25,378 bases of DNA from Acidimicrobiaceae bacterium (GTDB taxonomy: Bacteria > Actinomycetota > Acidimicrobiia > Acidimicrobiales > RAAP-2): the NCBI GenBank assembly GCA_003133075.1, contig PKZN01000135.1, forward strand, positions 8,229 to 33,606. The letters run 5' to 3'. Positions within the stretch are counted from its first letter, which is position 1; each line of letters begins with the position of its first letter. The position numbers and the translations under genes were made by a program. Of this stretch, positions 1 through 7,031 are shown piece after piece. A model generated the notes under the pieces. It did not search any database and was not told the origin of the DNA. It saw nothing but the letters and a program-made list of their open reading frames with translations.

Positions 1-359
1 GCCTCGCTCTTACCCTGGGTGGCGCTGAGGGCGATGAGGCGATGCGCATCGAAGGTGTTGGTGGGTCTGGCGATGTTGAAGGCCATCGTCACGCCGAGCT
101 CGGCGGCTTGGTTGGTGAGATTCACGTGGAGCTCCTCGGCCCGCTCGACGGGCATGGCGTACTTCGACGCGACGAGTTCGGCGAGCGTGAGGTCATAGTC
201 GCTTCGCGCGTGCGCGTCGAGCTCAAAGGCGTGGTGGTTGACGACGACCTCCTCGGCGTGCTCGAAATTCTCCAACGCCAGTTCCAGCTGCCGCGATCCG
301 AGGTAGCAGAAGGGACAGACCACGTCGCTCCAGACGTCGACGATCAAAGCGGTGGCCAT
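1..359 (-). CDS. DsbA/FrnE-family thiol oxidoreductase, partial (C-terminus beyond left edge)
   Basis: The reverse strand reads about 119 codons from an ATG at 359 and runs off the left end. After a beta strand rich in Ala/Val/Ile comes Trp-Ser-Asp and then Cys15-Pro-Phe-Cys18, the CxxC redox pair in the thioredoxin fold of DsbA-like proteins. The following text (FNIARPTNTFDAHRL) matches the FrnE/2-hydroxychromene-2-carboxylate-isomerase-like branch, where an N-terminal thioredoxin half is followed by a helical insertion. There is no signal peptide, so it is probably cytoplasmic, unlike classical DsbA. Members are associated with oxidative stress or polyketide tailoring, but the substrate here is unknown. 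A GTG lies directly before the ATG and could be used instead. It is divergent from the ABC-F gene. Confidence 0.85.
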   Translation of the reverse strand, partial: MATALIVDVWSDVVCPFCYLGSRQLELALENFEHAEEVVVNHHAFELDAHARSDYDLTLAELVASKYAMPVERAEELHVNLTNQAAELGVTMAFNIARPTNTFDAHRLIALSATQGKSE

Positions 360-463
360 CACTAAATCGTGGCACAGATCCGTAACGGCGAGCACGCGAG
401 GACCAGTCGCGCGGGCGTACCGTGATTGTCCGCGGCGACCGGTAAGGTGTCCAACCGCATCGT

Positions 464-562
464 TAACGCGCTCGAAGGACCATCATCATCACCATCTCCC
501 GACTCCCTGCGTCCACGGGCCGCCGCTGGTGGCCCTCGGTCGTCACGTCGAAGGGTCGCTAG
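464..562 (+). other. Possible leader-peptide frame without canonical start, abutting the ABC-F gene
   Basis: After the TAA at 464-466 the frame stays open until the TAG at 560-562, which directly precedes the ABC-F ATG (563). A purine-rich GAAGGA (474-479) sits 5 and 8 bases before in-frame ATC codons at 485 and 488. Read from 488 it encodes about 24 residues including SRLPASTGRRWWPSVV, with G or C in nearly all third positions and two adjacent Trp codons (527-532). No ATG, GTG or TTG lies in this frame, so translation would need a rare AUC start. ABC-F genes elsewhere are known to be controlled by stalled leader peptides. Whether this one is translated is inference. Confidence 0.3.
517..535 (+). 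promoter_or_regulatory. Leader hairpin upstream of the ABC-F gene
   Basis: GGGCCGCC (517-524) and GGTGGCCC (528-535) can form an 8-bp stem with one G-U pair around a GCT loop, 27 bases before the ATG at 563. No T-run follows, so it is not a classical terminator. It could modulate access to the ribosome-binding site or be opened by ribosomes on the possible leader frame, whose two Trp codons lie inside it. Confidence 0.35.
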
Positions 563-2161
563 ATGCTGATCGTTCGCGACCTCGGGATCGAGATCGGTCC
601 GCGCCGGCTCTTAGAGCCGGTGTCCTTCACCGTGGGTAACGGCGAGAAGGTGGGCCTCGTCGGGCGAAACGGCGCGGGCAAGTCGACGCTGCTCGCGGTC
701 TTACTGGGCGCCCACCCCGAACACCTGCGCATCACCGGCTCAGTGGCGCACCAGGGCACCCTCGCGCACCTACCCCAGGAGCCCGTTCCCGGCGGCCTCG
801 GTGTTGAGCCGATCGGGCTCAGCCACGTGCTCTCGGCCCGTGGCATCGACTCGCTCGACGCCGACATGCAACACGCCCGCCACGCGCTGGCGGCGGATCC
901 GACCGACGAGACGATCTCCCGCTTCACCTCGTTGGAGGAGGAGTTCCGCGAGCGCGGCGGCTACGAGGCCGAGTCCGAAGTGGCGCGACTGGCCGACGGA
1001 CTTGGACTCAAAGAGGACCTGTTGCTCGAGGACCTCTCCTCCCTCTCGGGTGGTCAACGCCGGCGAGTCGACTTGATGCGCGTGCTCTACGAGCAGCCCG
1101 AGACGATGGTGCTGGACGAACCCACCAACCACCTCGACAAGGCGGCCAAGCGTTGGCTCTTCGACGAACTCGAAGCGTTCCGTGGGACGGTGCTCGTGAT
1201 CAGCCACGACCTTCCGCTGCTCGATCGTTCGATCGACCGCGTGCTGGCCCTGCGCGACGGGCAGTTGCGCGAGTACAAGGGGAACTACACCAAGTTCTTG
1301 GCGCTCGAAGAAGAGCGCCGCCTCTCCGAGGAGAAGATCGCCGCCCACCAGGACGCCAAGATCGACCAGTTCACGAAACTCGCGGACTCCATGCGCGGCC
1401 AGACCGAGAAGCGCGCGCGACTCGCCAAGGTGCTGGACCGTCGGGTGGAGAAGCTCAAGGACACGCGCATCGAGGTCACCAAGAAGGAGAAGAAGGTCAC
1501 CTTCCGTCTTCCGGCACCGCCGCGCAGCGGGGACGTGCCGATGACCGTCGAGCACCTGAGCGTGCGTTACGGCGCGCTCGAGGTGCTGCGTGACTTCAAC
1601 TTCATCACTCGCCGAGGTGACCGTATCGTCATCGTCGGGCGCAACGGTGCGGGCAAGTCGTCCCTGTTGCGCTGTCTGGCCGGCAGCCAGATGGCTCAGG
1701 GCGGTGTTGTTAAGTTCGGCGCGAACGTGATCGTCGGCTACTTCGCCCAGGAGAACGAGCAGCTCGACTTCGACAAGACCGTGCTCGGGAACCTCGAGAA
1801 CTCGACGGTCGAGTCCGACGTGCAGCGTCGCTCGATGCTCGGAGCCTTCGGTCTCAAGGGTTCGGCCGCGCACCAGATGCCCGCCACACTGTCGGGCGGT
1901 GAACGGGCGAAGCTGGCGCTGGCGATCCTGGCCTCGTCCAAGGCGAATCTGTTGTTGCTCGATGAGCCGACCAACAACCTCGATCCGGCCAGTGTCGAGG
2001 CACTCGGGGAGATGATGCGTCAGTGGAAGGGCACGATGGTGGCGGTCAGCCACGAACGCGGTTTCGTCGAGGCGCTCGAGCCGACCCACGCCGTGTTGTT
2101 GCCCGAGGAGTACTTCGACCTCTGGGACGAGGAGTACATGGACCTCATCGAGCAGCGCTAG
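563..2161 (+). CDS. ABC-F family ATP-binding protein (duplicated ABC ATPase)
   Basis: The 532-residue protein has two ABC ATPase domains and no membrane segments, the ABC-F architecture. The first domain has Walker A GRNGAGKST (34-42), signature LSGGQ (161-165), Walker B with DEPTNHLD (185-192) and a switch region ISHD. The second has GRNGAGKSS (359-367), LSGGE (443-447) and DEPTNNLD (467-474), followed by SHERGF. The charged linker (about 230-325) is rich in Lys/Arg/Glu, as expected for the interdomain arm that enters the ribosomal E site. ABC-F proteins act on ribosomes, either as translation factors (EttA/Uup type) or in antibiotic protection; which one cannot be told here. The ATG at 563 is preceded by AAGGG at 551-555. 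Its stop overlaps the stop of the convergent response regulator. Confidence 0.95.
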   Translation: MLIVRDLGIEIGPRRLLEPVSFTVGNGEKVGLVGRNGAGKSTLLAVLLGAHPEHLRITGSVAHQGTLAHLPQEPVPGGLGVEPIGLSHVLSARGIDSLDADMQHARHALAADPTDETISRFTSLEEEFRERGGYEAESEVARLADGLGLKEDLLLEDLSSLSGGQRRRVDLMRVLYEQPETMVLDEPTNHLDKAAKRWLFDELEAFRGTVLVISHDLPLLDRSIDRVLALRDGQLREYKGNYTKFLALEEERRLSEEKIAAHQDAKIDQFTKLADSMRGQTEKRARLAKVLDRRVEKLKDTRIEVTKKEKKVTFRLPAPPRSGDVPMTVEHLSVRYGALEVLRDFNFITRRGDRIVIVGRNGAGKSSLLRCLAGSQMAQGGVVKFGANVIVGYFAQENEQLDFDKTVLGNLENSTVESDVQRRSMLGAFGLKGSAAHQMPATLSGGERAKLALAILASSKANLLLLDEPTNNLDPASVEALGEMMRQWKGTMVAVSHERGFVEALEPTHAVLLPEEYFDLWDEEYMDLIEQR

Positions 2162-2808
2162 AGGAGGTGGCGCTCCGAGGCCCAGTTCGAGAGCTGGTGT
2201 CGATTGGAGAGTTGCAGCTTGCGCAGTACCGAAGAGACGTGACTCTCGACGGTCTTGGGCGAGATGACTAACTCCGTGGCGACGTCGCGGTAGGAGTAAC
2301 CCCGCGCGATGAGACGCAGCACCTGGCGCTCGCGCGGCGTCAACAGATCGAGGTCGGGGTCCACGTCCGCCGCCTCGAGCTGCGCACCCTCTAAGGAGAA
2401 GGCGTCGAGCACGAAGCCCGCGAGGCGTGGGGAGAAGACCGCGTCGCCGGCCGCGACGCGGTAGATGGCATCCAACAAGTCGGGTCCCGAGATGTTCTTG
2501 GTCACGTAACCCCGCGCGCCCGCTCGAATGACCGCGATCACGTCCTCGGCGGCGTCCGAGACCGAGAGGGCCAACACGCGCACCTCCGGGCAGCGCCCGT
2601 TGAGTGCACGCAACACCGCAACGCCGCCGCCTGCGGGCATGTGCACGTCGAGCAAGACCACATCGGGGTTGCGCTCGAGGATCATCTCGACCGCTGCCTC
2701 CACTTCGTCGGCCTCTCCAACGATGTCCACCGCGCCCGCGAGCTCACTGCGGATTCCCGATCGGATCAACTCGTGATCGTCGACGAGAAAGACGCGGGGC
2801 TGGCTCAC
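2158..2808 (-). CDS. NarL/LuxR-type two-component response regulator
   Basis: The 216-residue protein begins with a receiver domain (about 1-120): acidic pair Asp10-Asp11, phospho-acceptor Asp54 in LLDVHMP, and the conserved Lys in GYVTKNISG. A C-terminal LuxR helix-turn-helix follows (about 152-205; LTPRERQVLRLIARGYS, then SPKTVESHVSSVLRKL). It would be phosphorylated by the adjacent kinase and bind DNA. The start is GTG at 2808, directly after the kinase stop TAA (2811-2809) with no gap, so the two are probably translationally coupled. Likely targets are the divergent PspC gene and itself, by analogy with Lia/Psp-type systems. The TAG stop lies in a CTAG shared with the convergent ABC-F gene. 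Confidence 0.95.
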   Translation of the reverse strand: MSQPRVFLVDDHELIRSGIRSELAGAVDIVGEADEVEAAVEMILERNPDVVLLDVHMPAGGGVAVLRALNGRCPEVRVLALSVSDAAEDVIAVIRAGARGYVTKNISGPDLLDAIYRVAAGDAVFSPRLAGFVLDAFSLEGAQLEAADVDPDLDLLTPRERQVLRLIARGYSYRDVATELVISPKTVESHVSSVLRKLQLSNRHQLSNWASERHLL

Positions 2809-4065
2809 TTAGCTCGACCGCGGGAGCACGAGCTCGACCTCGGTCCCCGCGCCAATGATGCTCTTCAGCGCGACGGTGCCACCGTGTCGCTCCATCCGTT
2901 GACGGATGGAGAGTTCGATGCCTCGTCGGTCGCTCGGCACCGCAGCGAGATTGAAACCGCTTCCCTGGTCTCGAATAAAGAGTGACACGGTCGCGGGCTC
3001 GACCTCCGCGTAGATCGAAACCGTCGACGCCCCCGACCACTGGGCGGCGTTGATGGCGGCTTCGCGACCAGCGGCTACGAGCGCGACGACGTCGTCATTG
3101 AGTTCAAGGTCGCCCACGGTGACGAGTTCGACCTTGACGCCCCAGTCGTTCTCCACCTCTGCTTCCATCTCGTGCAACTGCGCCACGTAGGAGTGGGCGA
3201 GGTCGCGCGAGCTCGCGTGCTCCGGGTCGAAGAGCCACGCGCGAAGCTCTCGCTCCTGGTTTCGCGCGAGGCGAGTGACGGCCTCGGCGTCACCGGCCGC
3301 ACGCTCGATCAAAGTGAGTGTTTGTAGCACCGAGTCGTGCAGATGTGCGGCGACGTTGGCACGTTCTTCAACGCGCACGCGCTCTCGACGTTCGCCGGTG
3401 AGGTCACTCAACGTCGCAAGCCACCACGGCGCGAGACCGACGGCGACCCCCGCGAGCAGAATTAGGGTGCCGACCAACGCGGGCGACGCGACGTACCAGG
3501 CGCCGCCGAAGTGGCGAAGGACCCGCAGTCCGGCGAAGACCAGTATCGCGCCGAGGATCACGCGAAGGTAGAAACTCCGTTTTGTTCGCGAGCCGGGGAC
3601 GCCGACGATCGGGGCAGACTTGGCCAACTCTTCGAGGTGACGACGCTCGTCCGGCGACGCCCCGCGCCATACGCCGATCATGCCGACGAGGCTGAGCCAG
3701 ATCGGCAACGTGTACGCGCCCAGGCTGGGCGCGCCGAGCGCCTGGAGGATCAAGCCGAACACGATGATGGCGACGAGGCCAATGAGCACGCGACGAAGCT
3801 GACGACGGGGTCCGAGGAGTCGTTGCGCGATGGCGTCGGACTCGTCGGCCCGTGGCAGGCAGAGCCACAGAACCACGTAGAGCAAGAGACCGAGGCCGGC
3901 GACCAGGGCCCCCAGGCAGAAAAGAATTCGTACGATTCGCTCACGAACTCCGAGACGAATCGCGAGTCCGCCGCACACGCCACCGAGGATCGCGTTCTCG
4001 ACGCCCCGACGATAGGGACGATGGGGCGTCCCTATGACCGGTCGCGATGGGGTGGTGATGTTCAC
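2809..4065 (-). CDS. PspC-domain sensor histidine kinase
   Basis: This is a 418-residue membrane kinase. The N-terminus carries a PspC domain (about 18-72; ILGGVCGGLAIRLGV followed by a hydrophobic helix ending in WLCLPRADE), then several more membrane segments (about 90-220). The kinase core is HisKA_3-like, with the probable phospho-acceptor His243 in HLHDSVLQTL, followed by a HATPase domain with an N-box (REAAINAAQW), DQGSGF and a RRGIELSIRQRM segment. PspC-fused kinases are known in actinobacteria and are thought to sense envelope stress. I chose GTG at 4065 because GAGAGGAG sits just upstream (4070-4077). A longer version from GTG/ATG-type codons up to 4119 would add 18 residues but lacks such a site. 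It is divergent from a second PspC protein. Confidence 0.9.
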   Translation of the reverse strand: MNITTPSRPVIGTPHRPYRRGVENAILGGVCGGLAIRLGVRERIVRILFCLGALVAGLGLLLYVVLWLCLPRADESDAIAQRLLGPRRQLRRVLIGLVAIIVFGLILQALGAPSLGAYTLPIWLSLVGMIGVWRGASPDERRHLEELAKSAPIVGVPGSRTKRSFYLRVILGAILVFAGLRVLRHFGGAWYVASPALVGTLILLAGVAVGLAPWWLATLSDLTGERRERVRVEERANVAAHLHDSVLQTLTLIERAAGDAEAVTRLARNQERELRAWLFDPEHASSRDLAHSYVAQLHEMEAEVENDWGVKVELVTVGDLELNDDVVALVAAGREAAINAAQWSGASTVSIYAEVEPATVSLFIRDQGSGFNLAAVPSDRRGIELSIRQRMERHGGTVALKSIIGAGTEVELVLPRSS

Positions 4066-4069
4066 GTCG

Positions 4070-4077
4070 CTCCTCTC
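4070..4077 (-). promoter_or_regulatory. Ribosome-binding site deciding the kinase start
   Basis: GAGAGGAG on the reverse strand lies four bases before the GTG at 4065. It is the only strong Shine-Dalgarno match near the candidate starts of the kinase gene and argues against the 18-residue longer form. Confidence 0.7.
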
Positions 4078-4125
4078 GGGTCGGTGACGGTACGCATTCA
4101 TTGTCGCACTCGCGTGCACCGAGTG

Positions 4126-4185
4126 CTCTAGGGGAAAACCCCGAGCCGACGCGGCGTTTCGGGGCTAGGGCGAGGGTATCTACCC
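4126..4185 (+). promoter_or_regulatory. Stem-loop-rich leader between the divergent PspC genes
   Basis: Two mutually exclusive hairpins can form. One pairs GGGG (4131-4134) with CCCC (4139-4142) around AAAA and can be extended by CTC/GAG. The other pairs CCCCGA (4139-4144) with TCGGGG (4159-4164). A third small inverted repeat GGGTA/TACCC spans 4174-4185. The same CCCC strand is used by the first two, so they could act as a switch. No function is shown. Confidence 0.3.
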
Positions 4186-4201
4186 ATGGGCTCGACGACG
4201 G

Positions 4202-5170
4202 ATGAACCCTAGGTTGAACGACATGGACGAGCCGATTGCTACGAACGCCGACGAGACAACTAATGAAGCCGCGCCCGCCGACGGCGCTCCGGAGGAGCGC
4301 CGCACGCTCCGGCGCAGCGCCACGAAACGGGTCTTTGGCGGGGTCTGTGGGGGTATCGCCGAACGCTTCGACATTGACGCCAACATCGTGCGGGTCGTCT
4401 TTGTGGTTCTCTCGGTCGTCTACGGCCTCGGCGTGGTGATCTATCTGGCGATGTGGGCGCTCATACCGCGGGCGACCTCGGGTGACGACGCGCCGGTGGA
4501 AGAGGAGTTGCCGCTGACGAGAAGTCGTTGGCTTCGCGTCGCGACGCCCCTCGGCGTGCTGGTTCTGCTGGTGCTCTTCATCGCCGCATTCGGTCACGGT
4601 CACCGAGGCGGTGGCGTGTCGCTCGCGGGACTTCGCTTCGACAAGTTCATCATCTTCCTCTGGCTGATCTTCTTGTTGTTCCTGGCGGTGATCTCGTTGC
4701 GCTCACCGCAGCGCGCGTTCTCCTTCAAGCGATTTCTCGCCTGGATGATCCTGGGCGTCACCAGTTTCGTGATCCTCCTCCTCGGTGCATTTCTGGTGAT
4801 GATCCAGGTCCTCGGCGTTCCCTTGGAGGGGGGCAGCGGCGTCAAGGAGTGGACCCCGACGACCGTCGGACAGATCCAGCGCTCCTACCACGGTGCGTTC
4901 GGTGAGTCCACCCTCGACCTCACCCAGGTACCCCTTGGCGCGGGTACTCGGTCGATCACCGTCACCCAAGGTGTCGGTACGTTAATCGTCGATGTGCCCG
5001 CCGACGTGGTGCTCGGACTGCGCTCGCACGTGGGCATCGGCAACGTGCGAACGTTCTACGTGCTCGTCCCGAACCGGTCGGGGGCGAGCGCTCGCGTCGG
5101 CGCCGCCCACCTCGACCTCAATCTGCAAGTGGGCGTTGGTCTGATCGAACTTCGACGCGACGTGCGCTAA
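4202..5170 (+). CDS. PspC-domain membrane protein with C-terminal toast-rack (LiaF-like) domain
   Basis: The 322-residue protein has an acidic N-terminal tail, a PspC domain (about 36-90; KRVFGGVCGGIAERFDID, then a helix ending WALIPRA), three further membrane helices (about 114-131, 149-166, 180-205), and a C-terminal beta-rich region (about 215-322; SITVTQGVGTLIVDVPADV and repeated short strands) typical of the LiaF/toast-rack fold. Such proteins modulate envelope-stress kinases. Its divergence from a PspC-fused kinase and regulator suggests it is both a target and a modulator of that pair. The start is uncertain: ATG at 4202 or ATG at 4223 (residue 8), neither with a strong ribosome-binding site. 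A GAGGG at 4172-4176 instead faces a mini-frame at 4186-4212. Confidence 0.88.
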   Translation: MNPRLNDMDEPIATNADETTNEAAPADGAPEERRTLRRSATKRVFGGVCGGIAERFDIDANIVRVVFVVLSVVYGLGVVIYLAMWALIPRATSGDDAPVEEELPLTRSRWLRVATPLGVLVLLVLFIAAFGHGHRGGGVSLAGLRFDKFIIFLWLIFLLFLAVISLRSPQRAFSFKRFLAWMILGVTSFVILLLGAFLVMIQVLGVPLEGGSGVKEWTPTTVGQIQRSYHGAFGESTLDLTQVPLGAGTRSITVTQGVGTLIVDVPADVVLGLRSHVGIGNVRTFYVLVPNRSGASARVGAAHLDLNLQVGVGLIELRRDVR

Positions 5171-5181
5171 AACGTTCGGCT

Positions 5182-6429
5182 CTAGAACTTGATCTGCGAC
5201 GGGCTGACGACGGAGCCGCTGGCGCCGACGTGTACGTAGCTGGGGTCGACGGCAAGTTCGCTCCAGGTGCCCGAGGAGACCACCCCATTCGCGCTGGTCA
5301 CGTCGCCGGCGTAGTTGTAGACCGGCAAGAACCAGAGCGCGCCGCTCGCGAGTTGGTAGGTGGCGAGCGAGATGGTGTCACTCGTGAGCGAAGCGCTCAC
5401 CAGTGGCGGACTCGCCGCGCTCGTACCAGACGATGAGCCGCCCGACGAACTTCCCGAGGAAGTGCCCGCGGCGCTCGTGGGGGGTCGAGCAGTGGAGGCG
5501 TACTTCGCTCGTTGCGCGGCGTTCAGCGCGGCGACACCCGCGAGGGGGCTCTGGAGTGGGTAGTTCGCCGCGGGACCCACGCGCAGGGCCGGGCCTGAGG
5601 CGTTGAGCACTTGGTTGTTCGCGTTCACGGAGAAATTAACACTCTGATCGGTCGTGACGCCGTTAACGACGACGTCGTAGGTCACGTCGGCCGTGCTCAC
5701 CGAGACGGGACCACCGGAGGCATTCGTGTCGGAGATGGTGGATGTACCGAAGTCGGGTGACGCGACCGAATAGCCAAATCCGAGCGCGGTGAGGTAGCGA
5801 TCGACGTCACCGGCCAACGTGGCGTCACTCGGCACGGGCACTGACGCCGAGTCCGACGCGGTCGCCGGGGCTACGGCGGGTGAAGTAGACGAGTAGTACC
5901 ACTGGGGCACGCCGGTGTTCTCGTAATCCAAGGAAGCACCCGAGGGGTCGCTGACCGTCCAGTCGCTGCCGTCACCGTTGGTGTTGACCGGTGTACCCGA
6001 GACGCCAAAGACCGCGGCGACGCGTGACGCTTCGAGCGCCCCGTCACGGGGCACCGTCAGGGCGTAGGAAGGACTCGTCGGCGCGGTGGCGGCGATGGCG
6101 CCACTCGCTTTGAAGTCGAACTGTTCATAGATCTGTATCGCGCCAATGGTCTTGCTCGCGGTTGGGGCGAAGTTCGCGTGGGTCTGGGCGAGGGCGAGAG
6201 CCGGGAGCGTGGCCGTCGTCCCTTCGACGAGCGCAAGCGAACCCGCCACCACCAGCGACCCGGCTACCAGAAGGCTCGCGAGTTTGAGTTCCAGATTCTG
6301 CCGCCAGCCGCGCGATGAGTGTTGCGGTTGGGCCGTGATTCTCGAGATGAGCGAGGTGAGGTCGCGGTGTTGGTAGGGCTGTGCGGCCGCGGGGTCGAGC
6401 GCGGTCAGTCGGTCGTCGAGTTCACTCAT
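5182..6429 (-). CDS. Single-pass membrane protein downstream of an ECF sigma factor, probable sigma regulator
   Basis: The 415-residue protein is not a family I can name. It has a short polar N-terminus (1-45), one membrane segment (about 48-68, Leu/Val/Ala/Ser-rich) and a large extracytoplasmic part rich in Ser, Thr, Ala, Asp and Val. Near residues 315-340 there is a low-complexity Gly/Ser/Thr linker before a final domain of about 75 residues. Position 51 bases after the ECF sigma gene, same strand, and the anti-sigma-like topology suggest it binds the sigma factor through the N-terminal 45 residues. That N-terminus has no His-x3-Cys-x2-Cys zinc anti-sigma motif. The ATG at 6429 follows a strong doubled site (AGAGGAGAAAGGAG). 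TAG is the stop. Confidence 0.75.
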   Translation of the reverse strand: MSELDDRLTALDPAAAQPYQHRDLTSLISRITAQPQHSSRGWRQNLELKLASLLVAGSLVVAGSLALVEGTTATLPALALAQTHANFAPTASKTIGAIQIYEQFDFKASGAIAATAPTSPSYALTVPRDGALEASRVAAVFGVSGTPVNTNGDGSDWTVSDPSGASLDYENTGVPQWYYSSTSPAVAPATASDSASVPVPSDATLAGDVDRYLTALGFGYSVASPDFGTSTISDTNASGGPVSVSTADVTYDVVVNGVTTDQSVNFSVNANNQVLNASGPALRVGPAANYPLQSPLAGVAALNAAQRAKYASTARPPTSAAGTSSGSSSGGSSSGTSAASPPLVSASLTSDTISLATYQLASGALWFLPVYNYAGDVTSANGVVSSGTWSELAVDPSYVHVGASGSVVSPSQIKF

Positions 6430-6480
6430 CGCGCTCCTTTCTCCTCTTTCTTGTTCTCTGTCATGGATCGCCTGAAACTT

Positions 6481-6984
6481 TCAGCTGACTTCTGCGGTAT
6501 TGAGCAAGTCGCGAAAGCGTCGTTGCGCCCTCGAGAGTCGCACCGCGGCAGCATTGGTGCTGATAACGAGGTACGCGCCGATCTCGTGGGTGTCTAGTCC
6601 GTCCCAGGCGTTTAGCAACAAGACCTCGCGGTCATCGTCGCTGAGTGACGCGAGGGCGTCACGCACGCTGGCGTCGGCGATGAAACTGTCCTCCGCCGAA
6701 GGCTCATTGGCCGGCGGCCGCAGCGTTGACTCGAAGGCCGAGCGGCGATTCTTCGAGCGGCGCGCGTTGCGCAGTACGTTGCGAGCGACCCCGAGCATCC
6801 AGGGCAACTCGCCGTCCTCGGGGACGCTGTCGAGTCTGCGCCAGACGACCAGCAGCGTCTCTTCCACGAGGTCATCGAGATCCGCGCTCGAAAGGGGATA
6901 GAGGCGTCGACGAAGGTAGTTGCCCACGGCCGTTGAGTGCTCGCGCGCCAGGCGTGCGAAGCGATCCTCATCTCTAGAGCCCAT
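6481..6984 (-). CDS. ECF-type RNA polymerase sigma factor
   Basis: The 167-residue protein has sigma-70 region 2 (about 8-75; DLDDLVEETLLVVWRRLD, then PWMLGVARNVLRNARRSK) and region 4 (about 110-160; LASLSDDDREVLLLNAWDGL, then EIGAYLVISTNAAAVRLSRAQRRF). Regions 1 and 3 are missing, which is the ECF layout. It would direct RNA polymerase to a small regulon, held inactive by the membrane protein encoded next. The ATG at 6984 has AGAGGG a few bases upstream. It lies 47 bases downstream of the SDR gene on the same strand, so the three may be co-transcribed. Region 4 is slightly divergent (DTHEIGAYLVIS rather than the common SxxEIAxxLGIS), but the fold signature is clear. Confidence 0.92.
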   Translation of the reverse strand: MGSRDEDRFARLAREHSTAVGNYLRRRLYPLSSADLDDLVEETLLVVWRRLDSVPEDGELPWMLGVARNVLRNARRSKNRRSAFESTLRPPANEPSAEDSFIADASVRDALASLSDDDREVLLLNAWDGLDTHEIGAYLVISTNAAAVRLSRAQRRFRDLLNTAEVS

Positions 6985-7031
6985 GACCCTCTTCTGTCCG
7001 CTGGGGCCCGATTCTTACCGTGGGCGTCACC

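Noticed and set aside
426..448. TTGTCC and TAAGGT as a promoter for the ABC-F gene
   Set aside because: The two boxes are only 11 bases apart, far too close for a sigma-70 promoter; TAAGGT alone is weak evidence.
480..496. CATCATCATCACCATC run resembling a His-tag or microsatellite
   Set aside because: Only about five units, in natural context, and in the best coding-like frame it reads Ile/Thr, not His. No sign of cloning sequence around it.
770..2089. A 439-codon open frame antisense to the ABC-F gene
   Set aside because: It is a shadow frame of GC-rich coding sequence: the protein is His/Arg/Val-rich without domains, while the opposite strand has complete ABC motifs.
2154..2174. AGCGC/GCGCT stem at the ABC-F/response-regulator junction as a terminator
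   Set aside because: Only five pairs with an 11-base loop and no T-run; expected by chance in this base composition.
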